The notes under the pieces: model-generated | Databases searched by the model: none | What the model saw: the letters and a program-made list of their open reading frames with translations, nothing else | What the model was told of the DNA's origin: nothing | Source of the DNA: Hanleya hanleyi | Lineage: Eukaryota; Mollusca; Polyplacophora; Lepidopleurida; Hanleyidae | Reading direction: 5' to 3' | Length of the DNA: 64,000 bases | NCBI GenBank assembly: GCA_036873755.1 | Contig: JAVTVY010025213.1 | Span: forward strand, 44,195 to 108,194 | Made by a program: the position numbers and the translations under genes | In this document: positions 34,851 to 47,572 of the stretch, one piece after another | How positions within the stretch are numbered: position 1 is the stretch's first letter | Layout of the letters: every line of letters starts with the position of its first letter

Positions 34851-35096
34851 TCACACCATTGCGACGATCGATCCATTTTTTCTGTCGTTAGACGGGAGCG
34901 AATGATACCACATATCGTGCACACTGCGAACGCTTCTATCGCTCTTATTACTGGTCCATCCGGCACTGGCAGACGCGTGCACGAGGAATATCAATAAGAA
35001 GAATAAGATCAAGAACAGTAACACGAAACAAGATACACACGCCAATTCACCGCGCAAGTAACGGGTCTCTTCATCGGCGAACAACCGTCTTCTCAT
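34851..35096 (-). CDS. Small single-pass membrane protein, 81 aa (virus-like island)
   Basis: The minus-strand ATG at 35096 has TATATAG about 10 bp upstream, a TATA-like box unusually close to the start. The N-terminus is basic and charged (MRRRLFADEETRYLRG). Then comes a long hydrophobic stretch of about 25 residues, CFVLLFLILFFLLIFLVHA, and a polar C-terminus. The frame is also open upstream to 35159 without an ATG. Topology suggests a type II or tail-anchored protein. The family is unknown. The gene is short, so the call is tentative. Confidence 0.45.
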   Translation of the reverse strand: MRRRLFADEETRYLRGELACVSCFVLLFLILFFLLIFLVHASASAGWTSNKSDRSVRSVHDMWYHSLPSNDRKNGSIVAMV

Positions 35097-35472
35097 AATG
35101 TCCCTATATAACTTAACGAGATTCCCATGACTACTCGCCACAGTACAGAAATATTTCAATTAATAGTTTCCTTCTCCTGTGACAAAATATATATCTCTTC
35201 TGTGCGAGAGGATATTACTCTTTACATCCGCACTCATCGAGTATCAGAATCCTATAAGGCGAGAAAACGGGTCAAGAATGTAAAGTATCAATTATATTCC
35301 CTTTCACTTGCAAACAGCCTTTTCCGAACTAAACAATAAACAATTCGGTCTAAAAAACACATGTACTGGGAACGGCCGTCGAGCCTTTTTTTAGATCACA
35401 ACGTCATGGTATAAAATTATATGCATACATATATACAAAACTGTCAGTAGAGGATTAGATAAATAAAATCAA
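35097..35472. other. Spacer in the first virus-like island
   Basis: Divergent from the small membrane gene and downstream of the 35473 gene. No supportable ORF or RNA gene. Confidence 0.4.
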
Positions 35473-36519
35473 TTATCGCTTAGCGCATTGGAACAAGGCG
35501 GCCACGATACTGTTCAATACTGGTTGATTGATAGTGAACGAGTTATTATTATCATTATTGCTGTTGTTGTTGTTGTTGTTCACTGATGAAGAATAGACGG
35601 GAGAATTAGACGTGGAAAAGTTTGACGCTAATTGCCCGACCGGTACAATATTCGGAAGAGTGATATTGTCACTAGAGGAATAAACGGGCAAGTTAGACGT
35701 GGTAAAGTTCGGTATAAATTGTTCAACCGCTACAACATTCGGAAGAGTGATATTGTCAAGAGAATAATAAACGGGAATGTTAGACGTGGTAAAGTTTGGC
35801 GTTAATTGTCCAACCCGTATAACATTAGGAAGAGTGCTATTATCGTAGATGTTATCAATATTGTTCTGAACACTGTCACCAGCATGTTCAACACCACTGG
35901 TTTGGAGATTTTCGTTGTTCGTTTCATTAGCACTGTACGTAGACGAGACGGAGTCCATTTCGCTGACAGACGTTATACCAGCGATATTCATAGCCTCCAT
36001 CAAAATATCTCTTCCGGCTCTGTTAGAGTCCACGTTCGTCCTACTGTCGTCGTACCGGGACACTAAAGAAGTGGTGTTGTTGGTGTTGTCGGGGTTATTC
36101 GTGTTAACAACACCGTCGATCGGGTTGGCGGTGATGATCGCACCGATACTCTCCATTTTACAAACAAATGTAGAGTCGGCGGGACCTGCTTCTACGAGGT
36201 TGTCAAGAATAATGTCGATCTCATCTTGTGAAGTTTCGGTCCCGTGTTGATACACATCGTAGTCCCAGTGTTCTTCCCTCGACCAGTCGTAGTCGCTACT
36301 AGACGTACTACGAGTACTGTCGGCTTCGTATTTAATCTTCTTACGTGAATCGACCTCTGTAATCGCTTTTTCGATGGGACGTTTGACTACGGGAGGTGAT
36401 GATAACGTCTTTACGCCTATGCAGATCGGCGGGGAACGCGGATGCGACGGCGAGTTGTTGATCTTTCTTTTTCGCAGTGAACGCTTCAACTCCATGTTTC
36501 TGGATCCGTACTCCTTCAT
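35473..36519 (-). CDS. Virus-like protein with three internal repeats and an Asn-rich tail, 348 aa
   Basis: The first ATG in frame is 36519. The frame is open to 36717 without ATG, so the start is uncertain and an upstream exon is possible. The N-terminus is basic (KRSLRKRK), and a second basic cluster DSRKKIKYE follows. The middle is acidic and Ser/Thr/Asn-rich. Residues ~240-325 contain three copies of a roughly 29-residue repeat, DN(I/S)TLPNV followed by PNFTTSN and PVYSS. The copies are also repeated at DNA level (about 35600-35850). An Asn run near the C-terminus is encoded by a GTT/ATT microsatellite. NxT/S sites occur in each repeat but there is no signal peptide. The family is unknown. 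Confidence 0.55.
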   Translation of the reverse strand: MKEYGSRNMELKRSLRKRKINNSPSHPRSPPICIGVKTLSSPPVVKRPIEKAITEVDSRKKIKYEADSTRSTSSSDYDWSREEHWDYDVYQHGTETSQDEIDIILDNLVEAGPADSTFVCKMESIGAIITANPIDGVVNTNNPDNTNNTTSLVSRYDDSRTNVDSNRAGRDILMEAMNIAGITSVSEMDSVSSTYSANETNNENLQTSGVEHAGDSVQNNIDNIYDNSTLPNVIRVGQLTPNFTTSNIPVYYSLDNITLPNVVAVEQFIPNFTTSNLPVYSSSDNITLPNIVPVGQLASNFSTSNSPVYSSSVNNNNNNSNNDNNNSFTINQPVLNSIVAALFQCAKR

Positions 36520-36719
36520 TCGATCGACGTCGAGAAGTAAGTGACGTAATTTACTCAAAGCAGCTGTCGAAGGTGCGTCATGGCTGCAGAAGTTGTACTC
36601 AAGTAACTCAAGGCTGGAGGCAATGCATTTTTTAAGCAGTATGCAATTGGACAGTACAAGCTTATTATATAGCCTTTCCCACTCGAGCAAACTAATACTG
36701 AGATAGAATCCAGCCAAAT

Positions 36720-38015
36720 GCAGCCTATGGGACTTCGCTGGTGATCACGTGACCATAGACGAAGAGCTTTACACATGCTGTTGTAAAACAATCTTGTGCG
36801 CAATTCGTATTGCATAAAACATGTTATAATTTGGTTTCAACAAATACATGTAAACTGTATTTTATTAAAGTGAGTGGTGCTTCTCGTAAATTTATGTTTA
36901 TTTCATAGAGTTTGCGAAAATCCGACCTCAAGTGATTTCAGGGGACTGTAACTGAATGCAATATGACGTATGAATTGAATATAAAGCGACGAACACACTA
37001 TCGCCAGTCAAGTTGAAGTTGGCAGTGCATTTGGTTAAGCAATTCTGCGGACAAAATGAACTGAAATAGTCGAAAAATAGCGCACAAGAAGAGAATTCGT
37101 TTTGTTGACGAAGTTGGAAGAAATCTGTCATTTTATAGTCTCCCTTGTCTAGCTCTCCTGGTGAAAATAAAAATTCTTGCAAGTGTCCAAAAGTGGGAAT
37201 CGAAGCGGAAATTGTAAAATATCGAAATCCCATTAGTTTCGATTGTATTCTAGATTTTTTTTCCTGCATGCTTCGTATGAGCACTTTTTTATGATTATAA
37301 AGCATTATGATACTGTCCACATCGCACATTTATTCTCGATATACAGTACAAAGTGTGTCAGATTGATCCGTTGAACCGGAATAAACACACGTGAGGAATT
37401 TTGCGGAACCTATTCTGCGGTTTTTGACGCGAAGTGACAGAAATTTCGTGGGCTTTAATGTTGAATAAATGTGTAGTTTCCTGCGTACTTGAATAGTAGA
37501 GCGAGGAAGAAGTATGTCAGAGTGGCTTGGCCTTATGGGAGGCAGTTTTGCCGATGTGAACATGTCCTAGGAGGGAGAAAGAGGCTTCTGAAGACGCTGA
37601 TGATTCCACGAAATTTCCAAAAGACTGGGGACTTGGTAAGTATCCCACAATGCACCATCAAACCGCGGGACATTTAACGTGGGCAACATTATTGTAAATG
37701 CGTGGCCGAATGGCAAATAAATGCCCAGTGGTCTGTCCAAGGCTGAACTGAAAAAAAAAACCCAAAAAACAAACAAACTAATTCATAGATCAGCACAAGC
37801 GGTTGATATGGATGGCCTTGTCATATCTGATATACATTCATATATTATAATATGTGCTAACAGGTTGGGGAATACATGTACATGCTACATAGTACAGGTG
37901 TCGGAACAGTTATCGGACATGTCAGTTATCGGACACGCATCTCGTGCGTACGTGTTGTGCTCATGATGACAATGCAATAATATGTCGGAACAAAGGCGAC
38001 ATTTATTTTTAATTG
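36720..38015. other. Non-coding DNA between the virus-like islands
   Basis: No convincing gene. The right end has short words TTATCGGACA (about 37905-37935) that recur in inverted form at about 39172 and in the element next to it. Confidence 0.4.
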
Positions 38016-38908
38016 TAGCATGACTGCCCGGTTATTGGACACTTTTTATGAATAAGAGTCTGCAGGTCGGCCATGCGACCACGTACGGCCGAGAAAGTAA
38101 CACTGGACAAAGGACTACATCTTTAGTGATAAATCGTCATAAAATAATATTGAAGAAAAAATACGGGGAGAGACTGGGAATAGTTGAAACGCAGGGACCA
38201 TCCACGGTATGAAAATGCAAGTTTGCGCCCAGTTATTGGACACTTTTTCAGTGATGGATTTATTTGAAACTAATCCACTTACTGTCAAATTGATTGTCCC
38301 ACAGTCTTTAGTAAACCTCCAAGAATATTTAAACATGAATCCGCACTGTAGTCCACAAATGAGTTTTGGAATAGCGTCGAAGATTGAATCCGGTCCCAAA
38401 TTTTGCAGTTTTTGGGAGTGTCCATTATCCTTGACTGTTAATCAATGCTATTGTCAGTGTGAGCCACATGTTGTGCTATCGTAAAGTGGCTGCTCCCGGT
38501 ATTCTTCTATTTTTAGACCGAGTGGCGGGTAGAAATATACATCGTCTGCCAAACGCCTGTCGCGTTGCACACTGAGATTCAGAATGAAGATTCTCTATAT
38601 TTGTGGGAACATTTTCAGTTAAATTTCGTTGAATTTAATCAAACCTGCAATCAGGAATGAAACTGAGAAACTGGAGGAAATTTTCTGACGCATTTTTTTA
38701 CCCAAAATTGTGACACTATTTCCGACCCGCACGAGGGCTGAACGTGCACAAATTTCGTGAGTAAACAGAAATTTATTAGCATGTCTTTGCAACTCAACTG
38801 TAAAATTAAATTTGTATTACAGTTGTCCTGTAATATTCCCAGAAAATAGCCCCGCTGGGTCTAGGTGTCCAATAATAGGGCCTGTCCAATAACCGGGCAG
38901 TCATGCTA
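38016..38908. mobile_element. TA-flanked TIR element, non-autonomous (893 bp)
   Basis: Near-perfect inverted termini of about 26 bp: TAGCATGACTGCCCGGTTAT at 38016 and its complement ending at 38908. The outermost TA fits a TA target duplication as in Tc1/mariner-type elements. Internal copies of GCCCAGTTATTGGACACTTT occur near 38226. Short ORFs inside do not resemble a transposase. Confidence 0.7.
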
Positions 38909-41900
38909 TATGCAAAATATAGAATTATAGGTAGCCATGAATTAAAGTAAAAAAATTTAAACTAACTTTTTTGTTTTCATCAAAATTCGAAATTTCTCGT
39001 GTTGTGGCGGGGGTGCGAAATTCGATCTACCATCTTCCCGATCTCTCAAGAAAATACATATAGAAATTGAACAACGATCATATCATCTGAAGTGACAGAA
39101 CTCCAGCTAATGATGCATGCACAAAACTTGAAAATACAGTGCACTTCAACGTCAATTTTTTGTTCAGGATGGGTGTCCGATAACTGGTACTGTCCACGGC
39201 GGGAACTGAGCTGAAAAGTCGAGTTAAAGATAGCTTGCGCACGTACAGAAGGGAGTGACGTCATTGATGGAATTCATAATGGAAGAAAGCTGACAAGCTT
39301 GAGTCATAGTGTCAGTTTTCATGTCATTTCGAGAAGTACTTTTTATATATTCCAAATAAACCTTGAAAAATGCACGATAATAGGTCGGACACCCGTACAA
39401 GACTGTAGATCCATATAATTGGACCTGCATTGACGTGGAGGCTGAACTCGGACCTGTGTCAAGTTTAAGTATTTATTGCACAAACAAGATTCAATGACCT
39501 CCAGTGACGCAAGGTGACGAGTAAAGCTTACATCTGGGAGCATTGCCTCAAATAGATTGGACCAATCCCATCAGGAGTCACTGCTTGTTCACTCGAGGTA
39601 ACTGAACACGCTCCATATTACAAGGGACGTCAGATCCTATTAGCGAGTTTGCACATCATCTGATTTTAATGAGATTGACCAGATATTGAAACATTGATTC
39701 AAACATGATCATGCAGCCCTGCATATAGTATACACTCATGCAGGGGTAGAAATTGACACTTGCACTGAACAGGACATTTGTAGAAAGTGTCCTGCTAACT
39801 ATATAAAACAGTAGCAACTACCATGAAAAATTGCCGGACATCAGCAATTTTTAGCCGGACATGTCCTGCATGTAATATAATGCAAATTTTGACCCCTGCT
39901 CATGGCTATTACATTCTCCATGTATTTTTCTCAAATATTTCGCAGAACTGGAGTTGTTACATGCTTTGATTGGATACTATGTACATGTATGTGCATCAAT
40001 TGGGCTAAAGACACTTTCAGTTTTCAATTATTAATATTACTTGTGTGATGGATTTACCTTTCCCAGGCCGTGCTCTTTCAGGTTTATTCTTCATTCTCCT
40101 TGAGCACCATACATGTACATGCAGTTCTCATAATTCAGATTTTAGGCGAGTGTACCATCCCAATGGGATATGCGTATCAAAACTGGGAAATGCTTATTAT
40201 ATTAATGGGTTCAAAATACCCGATTCAACTTATTATTATAATTGAGGTATCCTTGTACGGTATCAGTAACCTCTGATAATACCTCAATCAGTGTATACAC
40301 AGATCTGATACCTCCTATAGCCTGAAGGCTGGAGACCAGCGCTAACTGAATATGGCTACCACAGTTGTCACATATTACGATGCTTTAATATGTCACGTGT
40401 ATAATGTGGTAAATACAGATTTTGCGATCTCAAATACAGTCATAGATATTTTCAAAGTCTGTATGGTCACAATGTGAAAATTACTATGAGCATATTATCC
40501 ATAATATCATTATTCATTATTTTTTTTTTTTTTCCAAAACATTTATTTCATATATACTATAGCCACTCTATCACTATTCATCTGTGCCATTGGCATGACT
40601 GGGTACAGTAATTCCCCTAATAATTCAATCACAGGAAGTTCACTTTTCAACTTTGTTATTCAAACACAGAGAATAGGTAACATTCCCATTCTTCATTCAA
40701 ATTGAAGAAAAGTCATGATATAATGACAAAATGTGACACCTTGTAGATGATGCCATGAAGAATATTTTCAGATATAAGTCATTTTTGTTGCACTTGCGGT
40801 GATCGAATTATTAGGTGAATTTGCTCCTTGGCTTCTTCTGCTCAAACTCTGTTAAGTTTTGGAACCAAATCGACTTCGCGTATACAACAAATTTTAAGGA
40901 TGCGGTACGCCTGGTCAGTTCATCCGAATCCTTTCATCAGCAAAATAAAGAGAACCGTTGACATTAGAACCTTGATTTTTGGCATGAAGCTGCATTAGGG
41001 AACTGTTACCAGCAAGTTCTGAGCTGACTAACTTTTGATGAAATTTGACCTAATTAATTTAATACTTTTCCTATGAAGTAGGCTACCATCTGCAAATTGT
41101 CCAGTAGTCAGTGAGTGAGTCCATCCGAGACCGTTAGTCCGCAAAATAAGGAGAACCGTTGACATTAGAATCTTGATTTTTTGCATGACGGTGCATTAGT
41201 GGACTGTTACCAGCAAGTTCTGAGCTGGTGATTTTGATAAAAATCACTCTTGATTCTGGCTTGGGCCGTGCCCATCTTAATATAGGCAGGATTTCAACTT
41301 GGGGTGGAGGGATTTCGAAGAGCCCATGCATGTCAGAGTCCTAATGCCTACCCTATACATCGTAGGTTCTGTGACGTTAGTCACACTGCCATGTGATTAC
41401 CCTCTAAATTCATAAATGGATTCTGTATGATCACTAATGATAATCATCATGCCTAGGCATGGTTCATCTGACAAAACTGTACCATCACAAAGAGTGGGTC
41501 TATCCTAGTCAAAAACAATTAGTTTTAGGAATTCCAAATCACATTCAAGACCCCATGACCTCTCTGAATATGCCCATATTCAAGAGAATTTGTAAAAACC
41601 AGGCAATGTGTTGAATATTTCATCGCCTTGTTTGTTTTGCCCAAGTGACATTCCCCTCTGGGAAGAAATAAGGGAATTTAATCTCACAGGATGTTCATTC
41701 AGGTCGACAGTCACTGTTAAGCAAGCAAAGCAACCTTGTCACAGCACATCTGAATGTGTAAACATAGGGCATATAATTTGATCCTAAGTCAAGCGCTAAT
41801 ATCCAAGATGGCCACCATTACTATGGCCATCACAATATCTTTGTGCGAATTATTATTATTATTATTATTTATTTTTTTATATTTGATCATTCTACTTCTG

Positions 41901-43167
41901 ACGTGTCCGACTGCATTGAGGAGGTGTACTTAACCATTGTTTCATTGAAATGTTTCTACACTGTTTCAGATGGTTGAACTGCCTCCTGGAAGCAGTGTAT
42001 GTGTATACCAGGACCAGTACCACCAGGCCATGAACAAATTCAATATATCTTTTTGGAGAATGAAACAGTCATCATCAGATATGTCAGAGACCAACACCAC
42101 CCCTGGGACATGATGGAAGAGATACTTGATGAACACTCTCCTCCCTTGATGATATGGCTATGAGAAACTACCAGCACAAAACAGTAACATCATAGGAGCA
42201 ATAATGGGTGAGCAAACATCACAATCTGAACTCCCATACTAAAGTTTCCGAGCACCAGATAAATGTCAGATACATTAAAGTTGCAGAGAGTTAAGTATAT
42301 TCATGATATACATAGTTCTGTTTCCATGTTTTCAGTGATAAAGTGGTTGTCCCATCATTTTGAGGATATTCAGCAAATAGTATATCGATGTGAATTGTTT
42401 ATTAGCTAAGATTAACTATTAGAAAATACATCCATTATTAATACCTCGTTTGAAATCACATTTTAATGAGAAGGGCTGCCTGAAGACTTGTAAATCGGAA
42501 ATCAGCTTCTTACAATGTTTTTTATCCATTTCAGCTTCCTGTACAACACAATTGAAAGCACAGCTTCTGTGATCAACTGGGAATGGGATTGAAGAGCTGC
42601 AGAGGACCTGTGGTGATCATTGCTTGATTCACTTCCTCTCTACCATGTCTACATGAACTCGCTTGTCAGAGATCATCTAACATAAGCTGCAATTCACTGT
42701 CAGATATCTAAAGAATATTTATTGAGATCAGAGTTTAGGTGGGAACGTATGGTCCTGCTTTTATGTAAAAATCACATGACTAGCTGTAACGTGAAGAATA
42801 GTCTGTTTGGATACAAGCGCAAAGGACTGTAAATAAGAAAGCACTGACAAACCACAGAATTACTGAATGATTGGGATGTTTATATGTTACTGTAAAAATG
42901 ATTTAATAGTGCTTATGTGATAAAGTGAGAATGTGTGTTCCATGTTCCAAGATTAGAAAACACTGACAAACCACAGACTAAAGAAATGATCAGGATGTTG
43001 CTGTATGTTTCAATTGTGTCGAGGTGAGAATGTGCCGTCCATCTTTTATGTAAAAACCACCCGATTGAGAGAACAATAGTCTGTGTGGAGACAACCAAGG
43101 ACTGTCAACAAGAACGCATTGTCAAACCATAGACTGTTAGTTGGGGTAAAGAAATGAGCGGTATATA
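38909..43167. other. Non-coding DNA with repeat fragments
   Basis: Contains the MITE-like repeat listed at 41070-41396, a (T)n run at 40519-40535 and an ATT microsatellite near 41850. I found no exon with both good splice sites and protein-like composition. Confidence 0.4.
41070..41396 (-). repeat. Dispersed MITE-like repeat, copy 2 (inverted relative to 14.4 kb)
   Basis: The reverse-complement relative of 14371-14689. It starts CCTATGAAGTAGGCTACCAT and ends with CGTAGGTTCTGTGACGTTAG. A partial additional copy lies just before it (40890-41070) and shares GAGAACCGTTGACATTAGAA. Confidence 0.7.
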
Positions 43168-44070
43168 CAGGGTGTATCAAAAAAACCGGAGTCCTAGTAC
43201 GATGACATATTTTTCATTGAGCAAAGGAGAAATCTATTATTTTTTTTGATTTGTCATCAAGACCGACCCTTTGGGACTGACCAGCTGAACAATTCAATGA
43301 TCTGTGATCAAGCATGTTAGAACAATAGCTATTCTTCAATTATGAGTGAAATGTGACTTGCGCCAGATTTGGTTTACATCATTCGTCTGCCCTTGAAAGA
43401 AAAGAAATACGGTGTACAAATGAAATGTCTTTTATCCACTCTGAATTCATTGACATTTTGAAAACAAAACGGTGTACAATTAAAATGTCTTTTAACTGTT
43501 ACCTAAAGTCCAGGGTGTACATCACGCCTCCAGCAGATCTCAATGACCTGGAACAGCGCATCATAACAGAAGTTGACAACCTGAGGCAGAACCAGGCACT
43601 TATCAGACGGGCCGTGGCGGCAATGAATGAACGTGCGCGTACCTGCATCCAGAGAAATGGAGGACACGTTGAAGATTGAGATTCAATTGTCTGTTAAAAA
43701 GACATTTGAATTGTACACCTTTTTGGTAAATTCAGAGTCAAAAGACATTTTAATTGTACACCGTTTTGTTTTCAAAATGTCAATGAATTCAGAGTGGATA
43801 AATTGTACAGAGTTTCATTTGTACACCGTATTTCTTTTCTTTCAAGGGCAGACGAATGATGTAAACCAAATCTGGCGCAAGTGACATTTCACTCACAATT
43901 GAAGAATAGCTATTGTTCTAACATGCTTGATCACAGATCATTGAATTGTTCAGCTGGTCAGTCCCAAAGGGTCGGTCTTGATGACAAATCAAAAAAAAAA
44001 AAAGATTTCTCCTTTGCTCAATGAAAAATATGTCATCGTACTAGGACTCCGGTTTTTTTGATACACCCTG
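43168..44070. mobile_element. Mariner/Tc1-type element with long TIRs, 903 bp
   Basis: Ends CAGGGTGTATCAAAAAAACC and the exact complement, flanked by TA (43166-43167 and 44071-44072). The inverted repeats are about 320 bp each, much longer than usual mariner termini, and contain further direct repeats of ACGGTGTACAA. The centre retains only the end of a transposase frame, so it is a deletion derivative. Confidence 0.85.
43494..43679 (+). pseudogene. Mariner-type transposase C-terminal remnant
   Basis: The frame encodes SRVYITPPADLNDLEQRI, then RRAVAAMNERARTCIQ and GGHVED before a TGA. This is the typical end of Tc1/mariner-superfamily transposases, with helix LxxRI, Arg-Ala, then CI-x4-GGH(V/I)E. 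The catalytic DDE/D domain is absent. Upstream the frame runs into the TIR. Confidence 0.8.
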
Positions 44071-44339
44071 TATATATATAATGCTGCATCATATATATAT
44101 CATGCTATTGAAAATATAATATAGTTTTAGCTCATACTCCACATTATGTGTAGCATTTTTCTCTATATCATGCTGTATATGTTTTAATATTGCTAAACAC
44201 TTAATGTATGGAAGAATGACCATTGTATGTCTAAAAATAAAACTGAAGTATTTTTTCTGAAAACAATCAGATTTATATTGATATTTATGGTGTGCTACAT
44301 TTGCTACTCGAGAACCAATTGATCTCGAACTTAGAAAAT

Positions 44340-45200
44340 GTCTTGACATCGGTGAGAGGACGATTGGGATTGCTTTTCAGTTACCTGTGTGATCCAAGAT
44401 GGCCGTCATCAATTACCTTGGATTGTCAGCAGCTGAATCTTGACACATTCGTGTCCGACAAATAACTTGAGAACTATTCAAACTTCGAGAGCATCTTAAC
44501 ATAGGTGAGAGGATGGTTGGGATTGCTTTTCAGTTACCTGCGTAATCCAAGATGACCACTATCAGCCATCTTGGATTTCAGCAGGTTGATCTTGCCCAGA
44601 CATTAACTCAAGAACGATTGAATCCATCGACTTCAAACTTGGAGAGTGACTTGACATCGGTGAGAGGACGTGGGATTGCTTTTCAGTTACCTGCATAATC
44701 CAAGATGGCCACTAGTCGCCATCTTGAATTCAGTTACCTGTGTAATCCAAGATGGCTGCCACCAATCATCTTGCACTGTCAGCAGTTGGATCGTTACACA
44801 TTTCTTGTCCGACCAACAACCTGAGAACTATTGAACTGATCAACTTTAAACATGGAGAGTTAATTGACATCATACAGTGAGAGGAGAGTTGAGGTTGCTT
44901 TTCAGTTACCTGATTTTAAGCACTGATCTTGTCCGGGCAATAACTTGAGACTGCTTGGACTGATCGGCTTCACATTCGGGGAGTGGCTGGACATCGGTGA
45001 GACAACGGTTAGGAATGCTTCTCAGTTACCTGTAGAATCCAAGATGGCCGCTATCACCCATCTTGCATTGTCAGCAGTTGGTTCTTTACACATTTCCTGT
45101 TAACACGAGAATGATCGACTTCAAACTTGGAGAGTGTCTTGACATCGGTGGGAGGATAGTTGAGATTGCTTTTCAGTTACCTATGTAATACAAGATAACT
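44340..45200. repeat. Degenerate tandem repeat, about six units of 130-210 bp
   Basis: Each unit contains GACATCGGTGAGAGGA, then GGGATTGCTTTTCAGTTACC and ATCCAAGATGGCC. Start points are near 44343, 44500, 44650, 44865, 44990 and 45140. Units are diverged and indel-rich. ATCCAAGATGG is YY1-like, but it is one word within a diverged repeat. Confidence 0.75.
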
Positions 45201-47572
45201 GCCAGCTGTCTTGAATTTTCAGTAGTTGAATCTTGTCCGGACGAAAAATCAGCTGATTCCCCGCAGCAGCAGCACCAGTTATGGTGGATGCTGCTTGTGC
45301 AGGCGCGGTGGAGCGACCTGAATATTGGGGGGGGGGACAGACAGGGAAGGGGTGTCCCCCTCCCTCCGACGGGGGGGGGGAAGGCGAAAATCTCCCCCGA
45401 AATTTTTTGAAACTTTAGACTTGATTTAACGCATTTTGGCGCTTCTGAGAACTTTGGAAGGGATAGCATATCTCGCAATAAAACCGACTCATAAAAGCTG
45501 AAAAAAAAAAATCCAATCGGTGTTCTTCAATGAAATTTCCCTCACGTTGCTTCGAAAATAATATTCGCCGATTATATCTGTCAACTATACCCACCCACCC
45601 AAGTGAAAAACAACTTTTGTCTACCATTGCAAATATTCAACGAATAAGGATATAGTGTTCCGGCATACTATTATACACACAACAAGGAAGTCATCTTCAC
45701 ACAATTATTATTTTATTTTCCTCCAGGCGTAGATACTTTTATGCCATCGATCGTTTAGTAATTCAAGAATTATATGTATACAACACAAACTATTGATGGA
45801 CCTTGTGCTGTTCGTTGATTAGACAGAACCAATTTCGTGGAGAAGTTGAGACATGACCGCATATGTTTCAAATGTAAACACGGTCAATACTTGGGGCTTC
45901 TGAATATGTGATCGGGGGGACAATTTTAGAATTTCAGACGGTTCTCTACACATATCTGACCCATTTCAAGGCATGTCAGTTATAATTCGGGGGGGAGGGA
46001 GGCAAAGTGATCCTTGGCTCCCGCTCTTTTCATATGGGGGGGGAGGGCATGGTGCAGCTTGCATGATGTGATACATATCGACATTGTACCAGTATTCAGT
46101 GTATCGGTATTCAAGTACCGGGTACAGAGGAATGTTTTTTTTCAACTAGTCCAGTACCCGGTACATGTACTTTAGCAGGAATAAACCTGAAATAACATTT
46201 TCAATTGGGGCAAGTCGTTACCAATGATAACTGTTGTCCAAATATTGATATCAAACTCAGACTCCGTCTTGGGGCCAATGCATTGACAAATTTAATGACT
46301 ATAGCCACCATAAAAGACTGATTCTTTTGGATTATGGACGCGGATATTGGACGACGACTGAATTATGGATGACGGACTAGACGCTTGTAATTTCATCACT
46401 CTTGTGCGTAATTTCACTAAATTAAAGCAGTACCGCTACAACATTGTTTCGAAGCTGTCCGGTCATATTCCGATATGTACACAAAATCATGACAGTGAGG
46501 GGACCATTCAAAACCAGCCTACACTTTCCTGCAGACTCAGTGGGTTGCAACAATATACACATAAAGGGTTTTTTCTTGGAAAGATTTATATACAGTATAA
46601 GTAATAACACTTTGGAAGGCGTTTTATTTGTCAGAAATGGTTCAGAACATTTCTATGGCTGTCGACCTAGAACGTAGTATACTTACGGCATAATTTACGC
46701 TCCTGCGGTTGCATGATGCAGACAATGTTTGCTCGCAAATTTTAGCAAATTATACATACCGGGTAACGGTACCGGTACCGTATATTTTACCCATAGGGGC
46801 CCAAGCATGATGTCATGCAATCTCGAGTGCATGCAGTGCTAATTATACACATCACCGCATAAACAAAATAATTAACATGTACCATATATGATCGGTACCG
46901 TACATGTAATATTCAATTTTGTAATTAATGAACTTGTGAATTTTTGTCCTGTGCCTGCCTTCGACCAGCTGTGGCATATCTGTGCAAATAGATGATTCTG
47001 ATGATGTACCGGTATGACAACTTTTGCTGAGAATTATTGGCATTGGCCATACACTACATATATGCTTGGATATTATGCCACTTCTGAGGAAAAACATACA
47101 TATAGTCTGGCCAATTTTGAACATATCTGAAATTCATTCTGAGTAGCCACCTTAAATATACAGACTGTATATTTTAGCTGTGGGTTTTGTTTCTCCCTTT
47201 TTCCAAGGGGGGGGGGAGGCTTTTTTTCTACTTCTGTAGTCCGTTTGGAACAAAACTTACAGACTGAGATTCGGTTATTAAGTGAAATAATACGAAAACT
47301 GGTAAGAATTCTGGCGCTATGCAGTCTACATGATGTACGGTCGAACCACTCACACCCTATAAACTCATTCATACAGCTCCATTGATCACGCAATGGCCAC
47401 GGAATATGGCACATCGATGATCTAGTGCCACACAACTGCACATATATAAAACATTTATATATAGTTGAAAGGCAGCTATAAATATGTTCTCAACTATTCC
47501 TGATAACATTTTTGTCCAGGTAGAAGATAAGTATTTGAAGGGCATTCAGATTATTTCGTTTATTTAACCAAA
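45201..47572. other. Non-coding DNA with G-tracts
   Basis: Several runs of 7-9 G (45327-45336, 45372-45380, 45991, 46036, 47208). No gene recognised. Confidence 0.4.
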
